Assembly (NCBI RefSeq): GCF_000955955.1 | Contig: NZ_JYJG01000042.1 | Coordinates: forward strand, 1-64,000 | Reading direction: 5' to 3' | DNA length: 64,000 nucleotides | Source: Lentzea aerocolonigenes | GTDB lineage: Bacteria; Actinomycetota; Actinomycetes; Mycobacteriales; Pseudonocardiaceae | Shown here: piece after piece, positions 50,905-59,520 of the stretch | Numbering within the stretch: position 1 is the stretch's first letter | Layout: the number at the start of each line of letters is the position of its first letter | Program-made: the position numbers and the translations under genes | The notes under the pieces: generated by a model | The model's database searches: none | What the model saw: the letters and a program-made list of their open reading frames with translations, nothing else | Told to the model about the DNA's origin: nothing

Positions 50905-51717
50905 TCATCCCTTGATTCCCGTCTCCGTCGCACCGCGGACGAGAAGGCGTTGCAGTGCCACGAAGACCACCACCAGGGGCGTGATCGAGATCGCGGCCGC
51001 CAGGAACAGCTGCGTGACCTCGATCGACTGCGCGGTGAGGAAAGTCGAGAGCGCCACCTGCACCGTCCACGAGTCCTGGTCCTGCGCGATCACCAGCGGC
51101 CAGAGGAACTGGTTCCAGCTCGTCACGAACGCGATCACGCCCAACGCGGCGAAGAACCCCTTCGAGTTCGGCACCACGACCCGCCAGTACGTGCCCCAGT
51201 GCCCGAGCCCGTCGATCCGCGCGGCCTCCTCGAGCTCGCGCGGGAAGTTCAGGAAGTACTGCCGGAACAGGAACGCGGTGAACCCGCTGAACAGGCCGGG
51301 GATGACCAGTCCGCGCAGGTCCGAGACCCAGCCGAGGGTGGACACGACCACGAACGTCGGCACGAACGTCACCGCCGCCGGGATCATCAGCGTCGCGACG
51401 ACGAAGTACAGCACCACGTTCGCGTACCGGTACGGGATCCGGGCCAGCCCGTAGCCCGCCAGCCCGCACAGCAGCAGTTGGCCCACCGTCTGCAGCACGG
51501 CGACGACCAGCGAGTTGACCATGCTGCGGACCATCGGCACGGCCGGGTTGGCGAACAAAGCGCCGAAGTTCTCCCAGTGGATCTCGCTCGGCCAGAACGT
51601 CCACTGCCGGGCGGTGATCTCCTGCTCGGTGGCCAGACCGTTGCGCAGCACCAGGTAGAACGGGATCAGGAACAGCACCGCCGCCATCGACAGCGCCAGG
51701 TACCTCAGCGCCTTCAT
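50905..51717 (-). CDS. Carbohydrate ABC transporter permease (MalG type)
   Basis: A 270-aa inner-membrane permease with six helices. The EAA loop that docks the ATPase is EEAARIDGLGHWGTYWRVVV followed by PNSK. It belongs to the CUT1 sugar-uptake class. ATG overlaps the stop of the upstream permease gene (ATGA). No ATPase gene is in the operon, so a shared MsiK-type ATPase encoded elsewhere is expected. Confidence 0.93.
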   Translation of the reverse strand: MKALRYLALSMAAVLFLIPFYLVLRNGLATEQEITARQWTFWPSEIHWENFGALFANPAVPMVRSMVNSLVVAVLQTVGQLLLCGLAGYGLARIPYRYANVVLYFVVATLMIPAAVTFVPTFVVVSTLGWVSDLRGLVIPGLFSGFTAFLFRQYFLNFPRELEEAARIDGLGHWGTYWRVVVPNSKGFFAALGVIAFVTSWNQFLWPLVIAQDQDSWTVQVALSTFLTAQSIEVTQLFLAAAISITPLVVVFVALQRLLVRGATETGIKG

Positions 51718-52592
51718 CGCGTGATCACCCTGCCCTGCAACAGCGTCACGCCCGCGATGAGCAGCGTGAGGATGACCGCGCCCGCGCTGCCGTGCCCGAA
51801 GTCCTGCCCACCCGACCCCAGCGCCGTGTAGTAGAGGTAGATCAACGGCGGCCGCGCGAACGGCGGGTAGCCGCGGTCCGTCCCCAGCACGTTGTAGAAC
51901 TCGTCGAACGCCTGGTACGCCGCGATGAGCAGCAACAGCACGACAGCCACCGACGTGGTCCGCAGCTGCGGCAGCGTGATGTACCGCAGGGTCTGCCAGC
52001 CGGGCCGCGCGCCGTCGATCCACGCGGCTTCGTAGAGGTGCTGCGGAATCCGTTGCAGCCCGGCGATGAAGAGGATCAGGTAGAACCCGAGCTGCAGCCA
52101 CAGCCGCAGCGTCACGAGCACCAGCCAGTACCAGGGCGGCGACGTCGACACGGTCCACGCGACCGGCTCGCCGCCGAACCACCCCAGCACGGTGTTCGCG
52201 AGCCCGAACCGCACGCCGTTGAAGATCGACAGCTTCCACACCAGCGACGCGACGACGTACGAGCACGCCGTCGGCAGGAAGAACACCGACCGGAAGAACC
52301 CCTGCATGAAGCTGATCTGGTTGACCAGCAACGCCAAAGCCAGCGCCAGCACGAACGTCAGCGGCACGATGAACGCCGCGAACACGCTGAACGTGCCGAG
52401 GCTCGACAGGAACGGCTGGTCAGTCAGCATGTCCGCGTAGTTGCGCAGCCCGACGAACTCGCTGGGCGTCACCGTGTTGCGGGCGTCGAAGAACGACAGC
52501 AGCAGGCTCCACCCGATCGGCACGTAGACGAACACGAGCAGCCCGATCGCGAACGGCCCGACGAACAGCCAGAACGCGCGCCCGTTCCTCAT
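51714..52592 (-). CDS. Carbohydrate ABC transporter permease (MalF type)
   Basis: A 292-aa permease with six helices. The EAA loop is YEAAWIDGARPGWQTLRYIT followed by LPQL. CUT1 class. Its ATG lies at 52590-52592 and overlaps the stop of the solute-binding protein gene, so the three transporter genes form one coupled operon. Sugar specificity cannot be read from sequence. Confidence 0.93.
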   Translation of the reverse strand: MRNGRAFWLFVGPFAIGLLVFVYVPIGWSLLLSFFDARNTVTPSEFVGLRNYADMLTDQPFLSSLGTFSVFAAFIVPLTFVLALALALLVNQISFMQGFFRSVFFLPTACSYVVASLVWKLSIFNGVRFGLANTVLGWFGGEPVAWTVSTSPPWYWLVLVTLRLWLQLGFYLILFIAGLQRIPQHLYEAAWIDGARPGWQTLRYITLPQLRTTSVAVVLLLLIAAYQAFDEFYNVLGTDRGYPPFARPPLIYLYYTALGSGGQDFGHGSAGAVILTLLIAGVTLLQGRVITR

Positions 52593-53818
52593 CCGTACAG
52601 GCGCTTCAGCTCGTCCCGCACCTTGCCCGCAGCGGTTTTCAGCTCCTCATCGGCCTTGGCTCCATCGCGGACCACCCGCGACACCGCGTCGTTGAACGCC
52701 GTCCGCATCACCGACGTCCAGTCCGGCGGGTTGGACGCCTTCGCGTTGTCCCGCACGAACTTCACCGCGTCGGCGGCCGCGCCGGACGTCAGCTTCGAGG
52801 CCTTCTCCGAGATGCTCCTGCGCGGTGGGATGTGGAAGCCGTAGCTCAGGTTGAAGTCCTCCTGGTAGTCGGTCTTCTCGATCCACAGCCAGCGCACGAA
52901 CTCCTTCGCCTCGTCGATCCGCTTCGACTTGGCGTTGACCATCGCCCCGAACGCGCCGACCGGCACGCTCGGCCGTCCGCTGTCGCCCAGCTTCGGGAAC
53001 GGCAGCACCCCGAAGTCGTCGCCCAGCGCCTTCTGCACGGCCGGAACCGCCCACAACCCGGTCCACTGCATCGCGACGAGACCCTGGGTGAACGCGTCCG
53101 GCTCCGCCCAGTCCTTCACCGCGCCGAGCAGCATGCTGCCGCTGGTGTAGAGCTCGCGCAGCTTGCCGATCGCCTGTGCCGCAAGGGGATCGTCGAACCC
53201 GACCTGGTGGTCGCGCACGTAGTCGAGTCCAGCAGACCACAGCGCAGGCCCGCCCAGCACCCCGCCGCCACCGTCGTTGCCGGCGAAGATCCCCTTCACC
53301 CCGGCACGGGTGAGCTTGCGCGCCGCCTCGACGAGTTCATCCACAGTGGACGGTGGCTGAACTCCGGCTTGGGCGAAGAAGCTCTTGCGGTAGAACAACA
53401 TCTGCATGTCGACCGCCTGCGGGACCCCGTAGATCTTCCCGTCGACGGTGTGCGTCGCGAGAATCGACTCGGAGAAATCGCTCTTGGCGGCGCCGAAGAC
53501 GTCGTCGAGCGGCACGACCTGATTCGCCCGCACCGAGCTGATCTGCAGGGTGGACTCGAAGACGTCCGGTCCTCCGTCGGACAGCAGGCTCGTCGCGAGC
53601 TTGGAGTCGTAGTCGCCGGGGTTCCACTGCACGTCGACCGGGATCTTGGGGTACGCCTTGGCGTATTTCTCCACGGCCTGCTGCACGCCGGGCTCGCCGT
53701 AAGCGTGGTACCACTGCTTGAGGGCCTGGCCGCTGCCGCCCCGGCCGGTGTTCGAGCCGCACGCCGCCAGCAACGCGCTCGCGCCGGCCAAGGAGAGAAG
53801 TCTGCGTCGGGAGATCAC
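52589..53818 (-). CDS. Extracellular sugar-binding lipoprotein
   Basis: A 409-aa solute-binding protein of the SBP family 1. The signal MISRRRLLSLAGASALLAAC combines a twin-arginine-like stretch with a lipobox (LAAC, Cys20), so it is lipid-anchored and possibly Tat-exported. The mature protein shows the GGPDVFESTLQ, YGVPQAVDMQMLFYRKSFF and EEAKEFVRWL-type features of oligosaccharide binders. GTG start at 53818. First gene of the transporter operon. Confidence 0.93.
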   Translation of the reverse strand: MISRRRLLSLAGASALLAACGSNTGRGGSGQALKQWYHAYGEPGVQQAVEKYAKAYPKIPVDVQWNPGDYDSKLATSLLSDGGPDVFESTLQISSVRANQVVPLDDVFGAAKSDFSESILATHTVDGKIYGVPQAVDMQMLFYRKSFFAQAGVQPPSTVDELVEAARKLTRAGVKGIFAGNDGGGGVLGGPALWSAGLDYVRDHQVGFDDPLAAQAIGKLRELYTSGSMLLGAVKDWAEPDAFTQGLVAMQWTGLWAVPAVQKALGDDFGVLPFPKLGDSGRPSVPVGAFGAMVNAKSKRIDEAKEFVRWLWIEKTDYQEDFNLSYGFHIPPRRSISEKASKLTSGAAADAVKFVRDNAKASNPPDWTSVMRTAFNDAVSRVVRDGAKADEELKTAAGKVRDELKRLYG

Positions 53819-53858
53819 TCATCACGTCTTACTCCGATCACCTCGGGTGCGCGAGCGG

Positions 53859-54053
53859 TTACTCGAAGTGCGCGACCACGACGTTCGAGAAGTTGACGAC
53901 GTACTCACGGCCGTCCGGGCCCGCGATCGGCTGCGTGTGGCCGTTGCGGACGATCTGGGTCAACCGCGGCGCGAGGTCTTCCCGCGTCTCGGCGGAGACC
54001 GTGAGAGTGATGGGGTTCGGGTTCGCGGCGAGGAACAGCACAAGTCGGCTCAT
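53859..54053 (-). CDS. Small unknown protein, 64 aa
   Basis: A 64-aa soluble protein: a beta-strand (LVLFLAANPNPITLTV), a helix (TREDLAPRLTQIVRNG), then a beta-hairpin ending VNFSNVVVAHFE. This is a compact alpha/beta pattern. No family is recognised. ATG at 54053 is preferred over an in-frame GTG two codons earlier. It stands alone between the transporter operon and the hairpin after glfT1. Coding bias is like its neighbours, so it is probably real. Confidence 0.6.
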   Translation of the reverse strand: MSRLVLFLAANPNPITLTVSAETREDLAPRLTQIVRNGHTQPIAGPDGREYVVNFSNVVVAHFE

Positions 54054-54082
54054 GCCCACAGCAAACCGCGATGGAGTGCCGT

Positions 54083-54121
54083 GCTGAGGGCGGTTTCGCT
54101 GGTAGCGGTTCCGCCCTCAGC
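54083..54121 (-). terminator. Strong hairpin after the glfT1 operon
   Basis: GCTGAGGGCGG (54083-54093) pairs perfectly with CCGCCCTCAGC (54111-54121); an inner CGCT/AGCG adds to the stem. It starts 4 nt after the glfT1 stop on the minus strand. There is no U-run, but the position fits termination. Confidence 0.6.
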
Positions 54122-54124
54122 AGA

Positions 54125-55027
54125 TCACTTGCGGAAGAAGCGCTCCCGCTGGCCGAGGCGCACGAGCTTGAGCCACTCGACGAACGCCTTCGGGTCCCGC
54201 TTCACGGCGAGGAAGTACAGGCCGAACCGGAACACCTCGAGCGCGCCCAGCTTCCGCATGCCCGGCTGCGACAGCAGGTAGCCGCGGTTGCGGTAGGTGT
54301 AGTAGCGCTTGATCGGGTTCTCCGGGTCCTGGGCGTGGAACTTGCCGCCCAGCATCGGCTTGAACTCGTCGGAGCCGTCCGGGTGCACGTACGCGACCCG
54401 CAGCGACGTGCCGAACGGCAGGCCGGAGCGCACCATGCGGCGGTGGATCTCCACCTCGTCGCCGCGGAAGAACAACCGGTAGTCCGGCACGCCGACGACG
54501 TCGAGCGTGGACGCCCGGAACAACGCGCCGTTGAACAGCGACGCGATGCCCGGCAGGAAGTCCTTGCCGAGGTCGGCCGCGGAGCGCTTCCACGTCAGGC
54601 CGCGGCGCAACGGGAACGCGAGCTTGTCCGGGCTGTCGATGTTCGTGACGACCGGGGAGATCTCCGCGAGGTTGCGGCGCTCGGCCTCTTCGAGCAGCAC
54701 CGCCAGCACGTTCTCGTCGGCGGGGCGGCCGTCGTCGTCGGCCAGCCACACCCAGTCCGCGCCCAGCGAGAGCGCGTGCAGGATGCCGAGCGCGAAACCG
54801 CCCGCGCCGCCGAGGTTGCGGTGCGAGGGCAGGTACGTGGTGGACAGCGGGCACTGCTCGACGAGGTCGTCGACCGGCTGATCGGGGCCGTTGTCGACGA
54901 CGACCAGGTGGTCGGGGACACGGGTCTGGGTCGCGAGCGCCTTGAGCGACTCGGCCAGCAGCTCGCGGCGGTGGCGGGTGACCACCACCGCGACGACGGA
55001 GCCCTTGGGCAGTGCCTGGAGGTTCAC
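54125..55027 (-). CDS. glfT1: Galactofuranosyltransferase GlfT1-like
   Basis: A 300-aa GT2 enzyme that starts the galactan by adding the first galactofuranose residues to the rhamnosyl linker (by analogy with Rv3782). Motifs are VVAVVVTRHRRELLAESLKA, HRNLGGAGGFALGI, WLADDDGRP (DDD) and FFRGDEVEIHRRM. It lies directly after wzt and wzm on the same strand, matching the mycobacterial Rv3781-Rv3783 gene set. Confidence 0.9.
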   Translation of the reverse strand: MNLQALPKGSVVAVVVTRHRRELLAESLKALATQTRVPDHLVVVDNGPDQPVDDLVEQCPLSTTYLPSHRNLGGAGGFALGILHALSLGADWVWLADDDGRPADENVLAVLLEEAERRNLAEISPVVTNIDSPDKLAFPLRRGLTWKRSAADLGKDFLPGIASLFNGALFRASTLDVVGVPDYRLFFRGDEVEIHRRMVRSGLPFGTSLRVAYVHPDGSDEFKPMLGGKFHAQDPENPIKRYYTYRNRGYLLSQPGMRKLGALEVFRFGLYFLAVKRDPKAFVEWLKLVRLGQRERFFRK

Positions 55028-55030
55028 GGT

Positions 55031-55831
55031 CTATTCGCCGCCATTTCCGCTGAGGACGGGAGCCTCGTGAGGCATGTGCATCCGCTCGAACGGGTCGTAG
55101 CCCTTGTACGCGGTCAGCACCTCGCGCAGGTCACCGTGCATCTTCACGTGACCCTCGTCCATCCAGATCGCGGTGTCGCAGAACTCCGCGAGGAACTCGT
55201 CCGAGTGGTTCGCGAACACGAGCAGACCGGAGCGGGCCACCAGGTCCTTGAGCCGGTCGCGGGCCTTCGCCATGAACGCGGCGTCGACCGCGCCGATGCC
55301 CTCGTCGAGCAGGAGGATCTCGGGGTTGATCGACGTGACGACGCCCAGCGCTAGTCGGACGCGCATGCCCGTCGAGTACGTGCGCAGCGGCATCTGCAGG
55401 TAGTCACCGAGCTCGGTGAACGCCGAGATGTCGTCGACGCGCGCTTCCATCTGCTTGCGGGTCATGCCGAGGTACAGGCCCCGGATCATGATGTTCTCGT
55501 AGCCGGAGATCTCCGGGTCCATGCCGACGCCGAGGTCGAAGACCGGCGCCACCTTGCCGATGATGCGCGAGTGGCCGCGCGTCGGCTCGTAGATGCCCGC
55601 CAGCAGGCGCAGCAGAGTGGACTTGCCGGCGCCGTTGTGGCCGACCAGGCCGACGCGGCTGCCCTCCTTCAGCGACAGCGAGATGTCGTGCAGCGCCTCG
55701 ATGATCGGGACCCGGCCTTCTGAGCCGATCTTGCCGCCGACCTTGCCGAGCGCGAGCTTCTTCAACGACCTCGACTTGGCGTCGAAGATCGGGAAGTCGA
55801 CCGATGCGTTCCAGACGTCGATGCTGACCAC
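55031..55831 (-). CDS. wzt: Galactan export ABC transporter, ATP-binding subunit
   Basis: A 266-aa Wzt-type ATPase powering export of lipid-linked galactan. Walker A is GLVGHNGAGKSTLL, the signature YSTGMRVRLALG, Walker B PEILLLDEGIGAVD, and the switch His is in VFANHSDEF. It has no C-terminal carbohydrate-binding domain, like mycobacterial Rv3781. GTG at 55831 follows GGAGG with an 11-nt spacer. It lies between wzm and glfT1. Confidence 0.92.
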   Translation of the reverse strand: MVSIDVWNASVDFPIFDAKSRSLKKLALGKVGGKIGSEGRVPIIEALHDISLSLKEGSRVGLVGHNGAGKSTLLRLLAGIYEPTRGHSRIIGKVAPVFDLGVGMDPEISGYENIMIRGLYLGMTRKQMEARVDDISAFTELGDYLQMPLRTYSTGMRVRLALGVVTSINPEILLLDEGIGAVDAAFMAKARDRLKDLVARSGLLVFANHSDEFLAEFCDTAIWMDEGHVKMHGDLREVLTAYKGYDPFERMHMPHEAPVLSGNGGE

Positions 55832-55850
55832 GGTTGTCTCGGCCTCCTTC

Positions 55851-56768
55851 TCAGACCCAGTAGGAAACGCGGGCGCGGTAGTTGCGCAGGATGACGAGTG
55901 CGGCGAACCAGCCGACGACGGTGAAGCCGCCGACGATCGCCCAGTGGTGCCAGTCGACCGTGTGGCCGAGCAGCGGGGCTCGGACGATCTCGACGAAGTG
56001 GTACACCGGGTTGAGCTCCGCGACGAGCATCCGCCACCCCATGTCGCCACCGCCGGTGACCTTGGTGAGGATGCTGGCGTCCCACACGATCGGCGTCATG
56101 AAGAACACCAGGTTGATGAAGCTGTTCACGACCGGCGGGATGTCGCGGAAGCGGGTGCTGATCACGCCGAACAGCAGCGCGACCCACACCGCGTTGAGCG
56201 CGAGCAGGACCAGGCCGGGAATCGCCAGCACGATCTCCCAGCTCAGGCCGGGGTTCATCGGGCCGTTCGGGGTCATCTGGTACGGCTTGTCGAGCGCGGT
56301 GAAGAAGATCGCCAGCACGATGACGTAGACCACGAGGTTGTGCAGCAGGAACAGCACCTGGCGCCACACCATCCGCATCACGTGGATGGTGATGGGCGCC
56401 GGCAGGTGCTTGATCAGCCCCTCGTTCACGATGAAGACGTCGGTGCCTTCGATGACGCAGCCCAGGATGAAGTTCCAGATGATGAAGCCGACTGTCACGT
56501 ACGGCAGGAACGTGTCGATCGGCGTGCCCAGCAGCGTCGAGTACAGCAAGCCCAGCGCGAGAGCTGTCGTCGCCATCGAGATCGTGATCCACAGCGGGCC
56601 GATCACCGAGCGGCGGTAGCGCTGCTTGATGTCTTGCCAGCCCAGGTGGCCCCACAGCTCGCGGTGCGCCCACGCTTCGCGGACGTCCGCGAACGCGCGC
56701 CGGAAGCTGCGTGACTTCGTGGAGGCGGGCGGGACCTCTGGTCGGTCGACAGTACTGGTGGCTTGCAC
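55851..56768 (-). CDS. wzm: Galactan export ABC transporter, permease
   Basis: A six-helix ABC-2 permease of about 305 aa, the Wzm partner of the adjacent Wzt. The signature REAWAHRELWGHLGWQDIKQ continues RYRRSVIGPLWITIS and is diagnostic; the C-terminus has AELNPVYHFVEIVRAPLLG. The start is uncertain: GTG at 56768 has TACGCT 8 nt upstream, while TTG at 56792 has a weak AGGA; both give the same core. The wzt gene begins 19 bp after its stop. Confidence 0.9.
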   Translation of the reverse strand: MQATSTVDRPEVPPASTKSRSFRRAFADVREAWAHRELWGHLGWQDIKQRYRRSVIGPLWITISMATTALALGLLYSTLLGTPIDTFLPYVTVGFIIWNFILGCVIEGTDVFIVNEGLIKHLPAPITIHVMRMVWRQVLFLLHNLVVYVIVLAIFFTALDKPYQMTPNGPMNPGLSWEIVLAIPGLVLLALNAVWVALLFGVISTRFRDIPPVVNSFINLVFFMTPIVWDASILTKVTGGGDMGWRMLVAELNPVYHFVEIVRAPLLGHTVDWHHWAIVGGFTVVGWFAALVILRNYRARVSYWV

Positions 56769-56836
56769 GAGGACTGAGCGTACCGGCGTCAACTGAGCGT
56801 CCTGCTCACCGGTGGGTCACGGTGCGATGACCAGGC

Positions 56837-57679
56837 TCAGACCTTGGTGACCTTGACCACGACCTGTTCGTGGTCGTAGGTGTACCCGAGGTAGTCGAAC
56901 CCGATGCCGTGCGCCTCGACGTGCTCCATCCAGGCCTTGTGCTCGTGCTGCTGCCACTGCGGGTAGTTGAAGTACTCGTCGAACACCACGATGCTGCCCT
57001 CGACCAGGCGCGGGCCGACCAGGTCGAGCACGGTCTTGGTGGACGAGTACAGGTCGCAGTCGACGTGCAGGAACGTGACCGGGCCCTCGTGCTGCTCGAG
57101 GAACTTCGGCAGCACCTCGTCGAACCACCCGACCACGAGCTCGGCACCTGGCACGTCCGGCAGGCCGTCCATCGTGAAGGTGGCGGCTGGGAAGCCGTTG
57201 CGCCAGTCCTCCGGCAGACCCTCGAAGGAGTCGAAGCCGTAGACGTCCTTGCCCTCGCGGGCCTCCGCGATGAGCTTGAGCGTGCCGCCGGTGTAGACGC
57301 CGAACTCGAGCGCCAGGCCGCCCTCAGGGGCCAGCGAGAGCGCGTGCTCGAGCGTCTCGTGCGGGCTGCCGAAGTGCGGGACGCGGGGCATGTGCTCCTG
57401 CACGAACCGCGCGCTCTGCAGTGCGGCTTCCTGCTCGCCTGCGAACACGATGTCGCGACGGGCCCGCACCTCGTGCTGCACGGTGTGGTCGACGATCCGG
57501 TTGCCCTGGTGCGTGATCTCACTGCGCAGCTCGTCGCGCAGGCCGTCGATCTGGACCTGCAGGCGTTCGATCTGCTTGCGCTGCGGTTCGATCGCGTCCT
57601 GGATCAGTTCGATCGCCTTGACCCGCAACTTGTGTCGCAGCTGCCTGGCCTGAAGGCCGTGGAGGACACGCTCGAGCAC
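56837..57679 (-). CDS. TylF-like class I SAM-dependent methyltransferase with coiled-coil N-terminus
   Basis: A 280-aa protein. Residues 15-75 form a coiled-coil-like helix (AIEPQRKQIERLQVQIDGLR). The C-terminal domain (about 105-280) is a macrocin-O-methyltransferase (TylF) type enzyme: LALEFGVYTGGTLKLIAE (SAM loop), VYGFDSFEGLPEDW, FLHVDCDLYSSTKTVLD and VVFDEYFNYPQW (metal/substrate acids). It may O-methylate a sugar of the exported glycan (inference from location beside wzm). GTG start with GGGAG 5 nt upstream. Confidence 0.85.
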   Translation of the reverse strand: MLERVLHGLQARQLRHKLRVKAIELIQDAIEPQRKQIERLQVQIDGLRDELRSEITHQGNRIVDHTVQHEVRARRDIVFAGEQEAALQSARFVQEHMPRVPHFGSPHETLEHALSLAPEGGLALEFGVYTGGTLKLIAEAREGKDVYGFDSFEGLPEDWRNGFPAATFTMDGLPDVPGAELVVGWFDEVLPKFLEQHEGPVTFLHVDCDLYSSTKTVLDLVGPRLVEGSIVVFDEYFNYPQWQQHEHKAWMEHVEAHGIGFDYLGYTYDHEQVVVKVTKV

Positions 57680-57735
57680 GGCGGCTCCCTTCCCGAAAGT
57701 TCAGCGAATCCTAGAGCCACCCACAGGTGGTTGTG

Positions 57736-58221
57736 CTAGAGGTACTGGCCGGTGCCTTTGCCGGAGGGGCCGCTCTCGCCGGCATCGCCGCTGCTGCCTG
57801 CGGGAAGGGCGCGTCCACGCATCTGCTCGAGCTGCGCGCGTGCGGCCATCTGTTGCGCGAACAGGGCCGTCTGGATGCCGTGGAACAGACCCTCGAGCCA
57901 GCCGACGAGCTGGGCCTGGGCGATCCGCAGCTCGGCGTCGCTCGGGGTGCCCTCCTCGGTGAACGGCAGCGACAGGCGCTCCAGCTCCTCGCGCAGCTCC
58001 GGCGCCAGGCCGTCCTCGAGCTCCTCGATCGACCGCTTGTGGATCTCCTTGAGGCGGTTGCGGCTGGCCTCGTCCAGAGGCGCCGCCCGCACCTCCTCGA
58101 GCAGCTGCTTGATCATCGTGCCGATGCGCATGACCTTCGCCGGCTGCTCGACCATGTCGGTGATGTCGCCGTCCTGGCCGCCGACGATGACGACGGGCTG
58201 CTCCTGGTTCATGGTCTCCAT
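57736..58221 (-). CDS. bpa: Bacterial proteasome activator Bpa (PafE)
   Basis: ATP-independent ring activator of the 20S proteasome, 161 aa. A helical core (RIGTMIKQLLEEVRAAPLDE; SIEELEDGLAPELREELE; AQLVGWLEGLFHGIQTALF) is followed by a disordered Ser/Gly tail ending in GQYL, the HbYX-like motif that opens the proteasome gate. ATG at 58221 has AGAAGG 5 nt upstream; ATG at 58212 is possible. In M. tuberculosis the orthologue Rv3780 also adjoins the galactan export genes. Confidence 0.95.
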   Translation of the reverse strand: METMNQEQPVVIVGGQDGDITDMVEQPAKVMRIGTMIKQLLEEVRAAPLDEASRNRLKEIHKRSIEELEDGLAPELREELERLSLPFTEEGTPSDAELRIAQAQLVGWLEGLFHGIQTALFAQQMAARAQLEQMRGRALPAGSSGDAGESGPSGKGTGQYL

Positions 58222-58303
58222 CCTGGCCTTCTCCGGTTGCGGAAGGTTATCCGGGTCGGGGGTGGCCAACACCGTGTTTGCCTTCATACGTACGGTGTGT
58301 GGC

Positions 58304-59503
58304 ATGGCGTTCGACGTCGCACGGGTACGAGGGCTCTTCCCCGCGCTCGGCGACGGCTGGGTCCACCTCGACGCACCGGCCGGCATGCAGGTGCCAGAAC
58401 AGGTCGCCACCGCCGTCTCCACCGCGCTGCGCGCCCCGGTCTCCGGCCCTGGTGGCATCTTCCCCGCCTCGCAACGGGCCGAGGCGATCGTCGACGCGGC
58501 ACGTCGTTCGGTCGCCGATCTCGTCGGCGGTGACCCGGCGGGTGTCGTGCTCGGTCCGTCGTCCGCGGTGCTGCTGCAACGTCTCGCCGACGCGATGACG
58601 GACGACTGGTTCATGGGCGACGAGGTGCTCGTGTCCAGGCTGGACCACCCGGCGAACATCGCGCCGTGGCTCCGCGCGACCCAGCGCACCGGCAGCGCGG
58701 TCAAATGGGCAGAGATCGACATCGAGACGTGCGAGCTGCCGAGCTGGCAGTACGACGAGCTGGTCACCGACCGCACCAAGCTCATCGCGATCACCGCGGC
58801 GTCCGGCGTCGTGGGCACCCGGCCCGACCTGGCCAAGATCTCCGCGGTGGCCCGCGCGCACGGGTCGCTGATGGTCGTGGACGCTTCGTCGGCCGCACCG
58901 TTCGTGCCGCTGGACATCGTCGACATGGGTGCCGACGTCGTGGCCATCTCCGCTGGTCAGTGGGGTGGTCCGCCGGTCGGGGCGCTGGTGTTCCGCGACC
59001 CCTCGATGCTGGAGCGGCTGCCGTCGGTCTCGGTCGATCCGCTGGCGCGCGGCCCTGAGCGGCTGGAACTCGGCCCGCACGCCTACCCGATGCTCGCCGG
59101 GCTCGTCGCGTCCGTGGAGTACCTCGCGGAGCTCGACGACGCGGCTTCCGGCACGCGGCGTGAGCGGGTGGTCACGTCTTTGGGATCCGTGAAGGCGTAC
59201 CAGGCCGGGCTGCTCGCTAATCTCATCAACGAACTGCGTTCGCTGCGGCACGTGATGGTGATCGGCGACGCCATGCGCAGGGTTCCCGCGCTGGCGTTCA
59301 CGATCGCCGGGGTCAAGGCGGAGGACGGCGTGGAACACCTCGCTTCCCGAGGCGTCTGCGCGTTCGCCGACCCCGGTCAGCACGGGGTGTTCTCGGTGCT
59401 GGGCGTCGGTGAGGTCGGCGGCGCCATCCGCGTCGGGCTCGCGCACTACACGAACGCCGTCGAGGTCGACGACCTGGTGAGGGCGGTGTCCGAACTGGGC
59501 TGA
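58304..59503 (+). CDS. Cysteine-desulfurase-like (aminotransferase class V) protein lacking the PLP lysine
   Basis: A 399-aa protein of the class V fold (Rv3778c-like). Asp193 in MVVDASSAAP, which normally binds the PLP pyridine nitrogen, is kept. At the Schiff-base position the usual (H/Y)K is replaced: ISAGQWGGPPVG, with Gln219 (codon 58958-58960) where Lys is expected. Classical PLP chemistry therefore looks impossible unless another lysine serves. ATG at 58304 has TACGGT 7 nt upstream (leaderless). Divergent from bpa. Confidence 0.85.
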   Translation: MAFDVARVRGLFPALGDGWVHLDAPAGMQVPEQVATAVSTALRAPVSGPGGIFPASQRAEAIVDAARRSVADLVGGDPAGVVLGPSSAVLLQRLADAMTDDWFMGDEVLVSRLDHPANIAPWLRATQRTGSAVKWAEIDIETCELPSWQYDELVTDRTKLIAITAASGVVGTRPDLAKISAVARAHGSLMVVDASSAAPFVPLDIVDMGADVVAISAGQWGGPPVGALVFRDPSMLERLPSVSVDPLARGPERLELGPHAYPMLAGLVASVEYLAELDDAASGTRRERVVTSLGSVKAYQAGLLANLINELRSLRHVMVIGDAMRRVPALAFTIAGVKAEDGVEHLASRGVCAFADPGQHGVFSVLGVGEVGGAIRVGLAHYTNAVEVDDLVRAVSELG

Positions 59504-59520
59504 GGTTTGGGAGATCTTGT

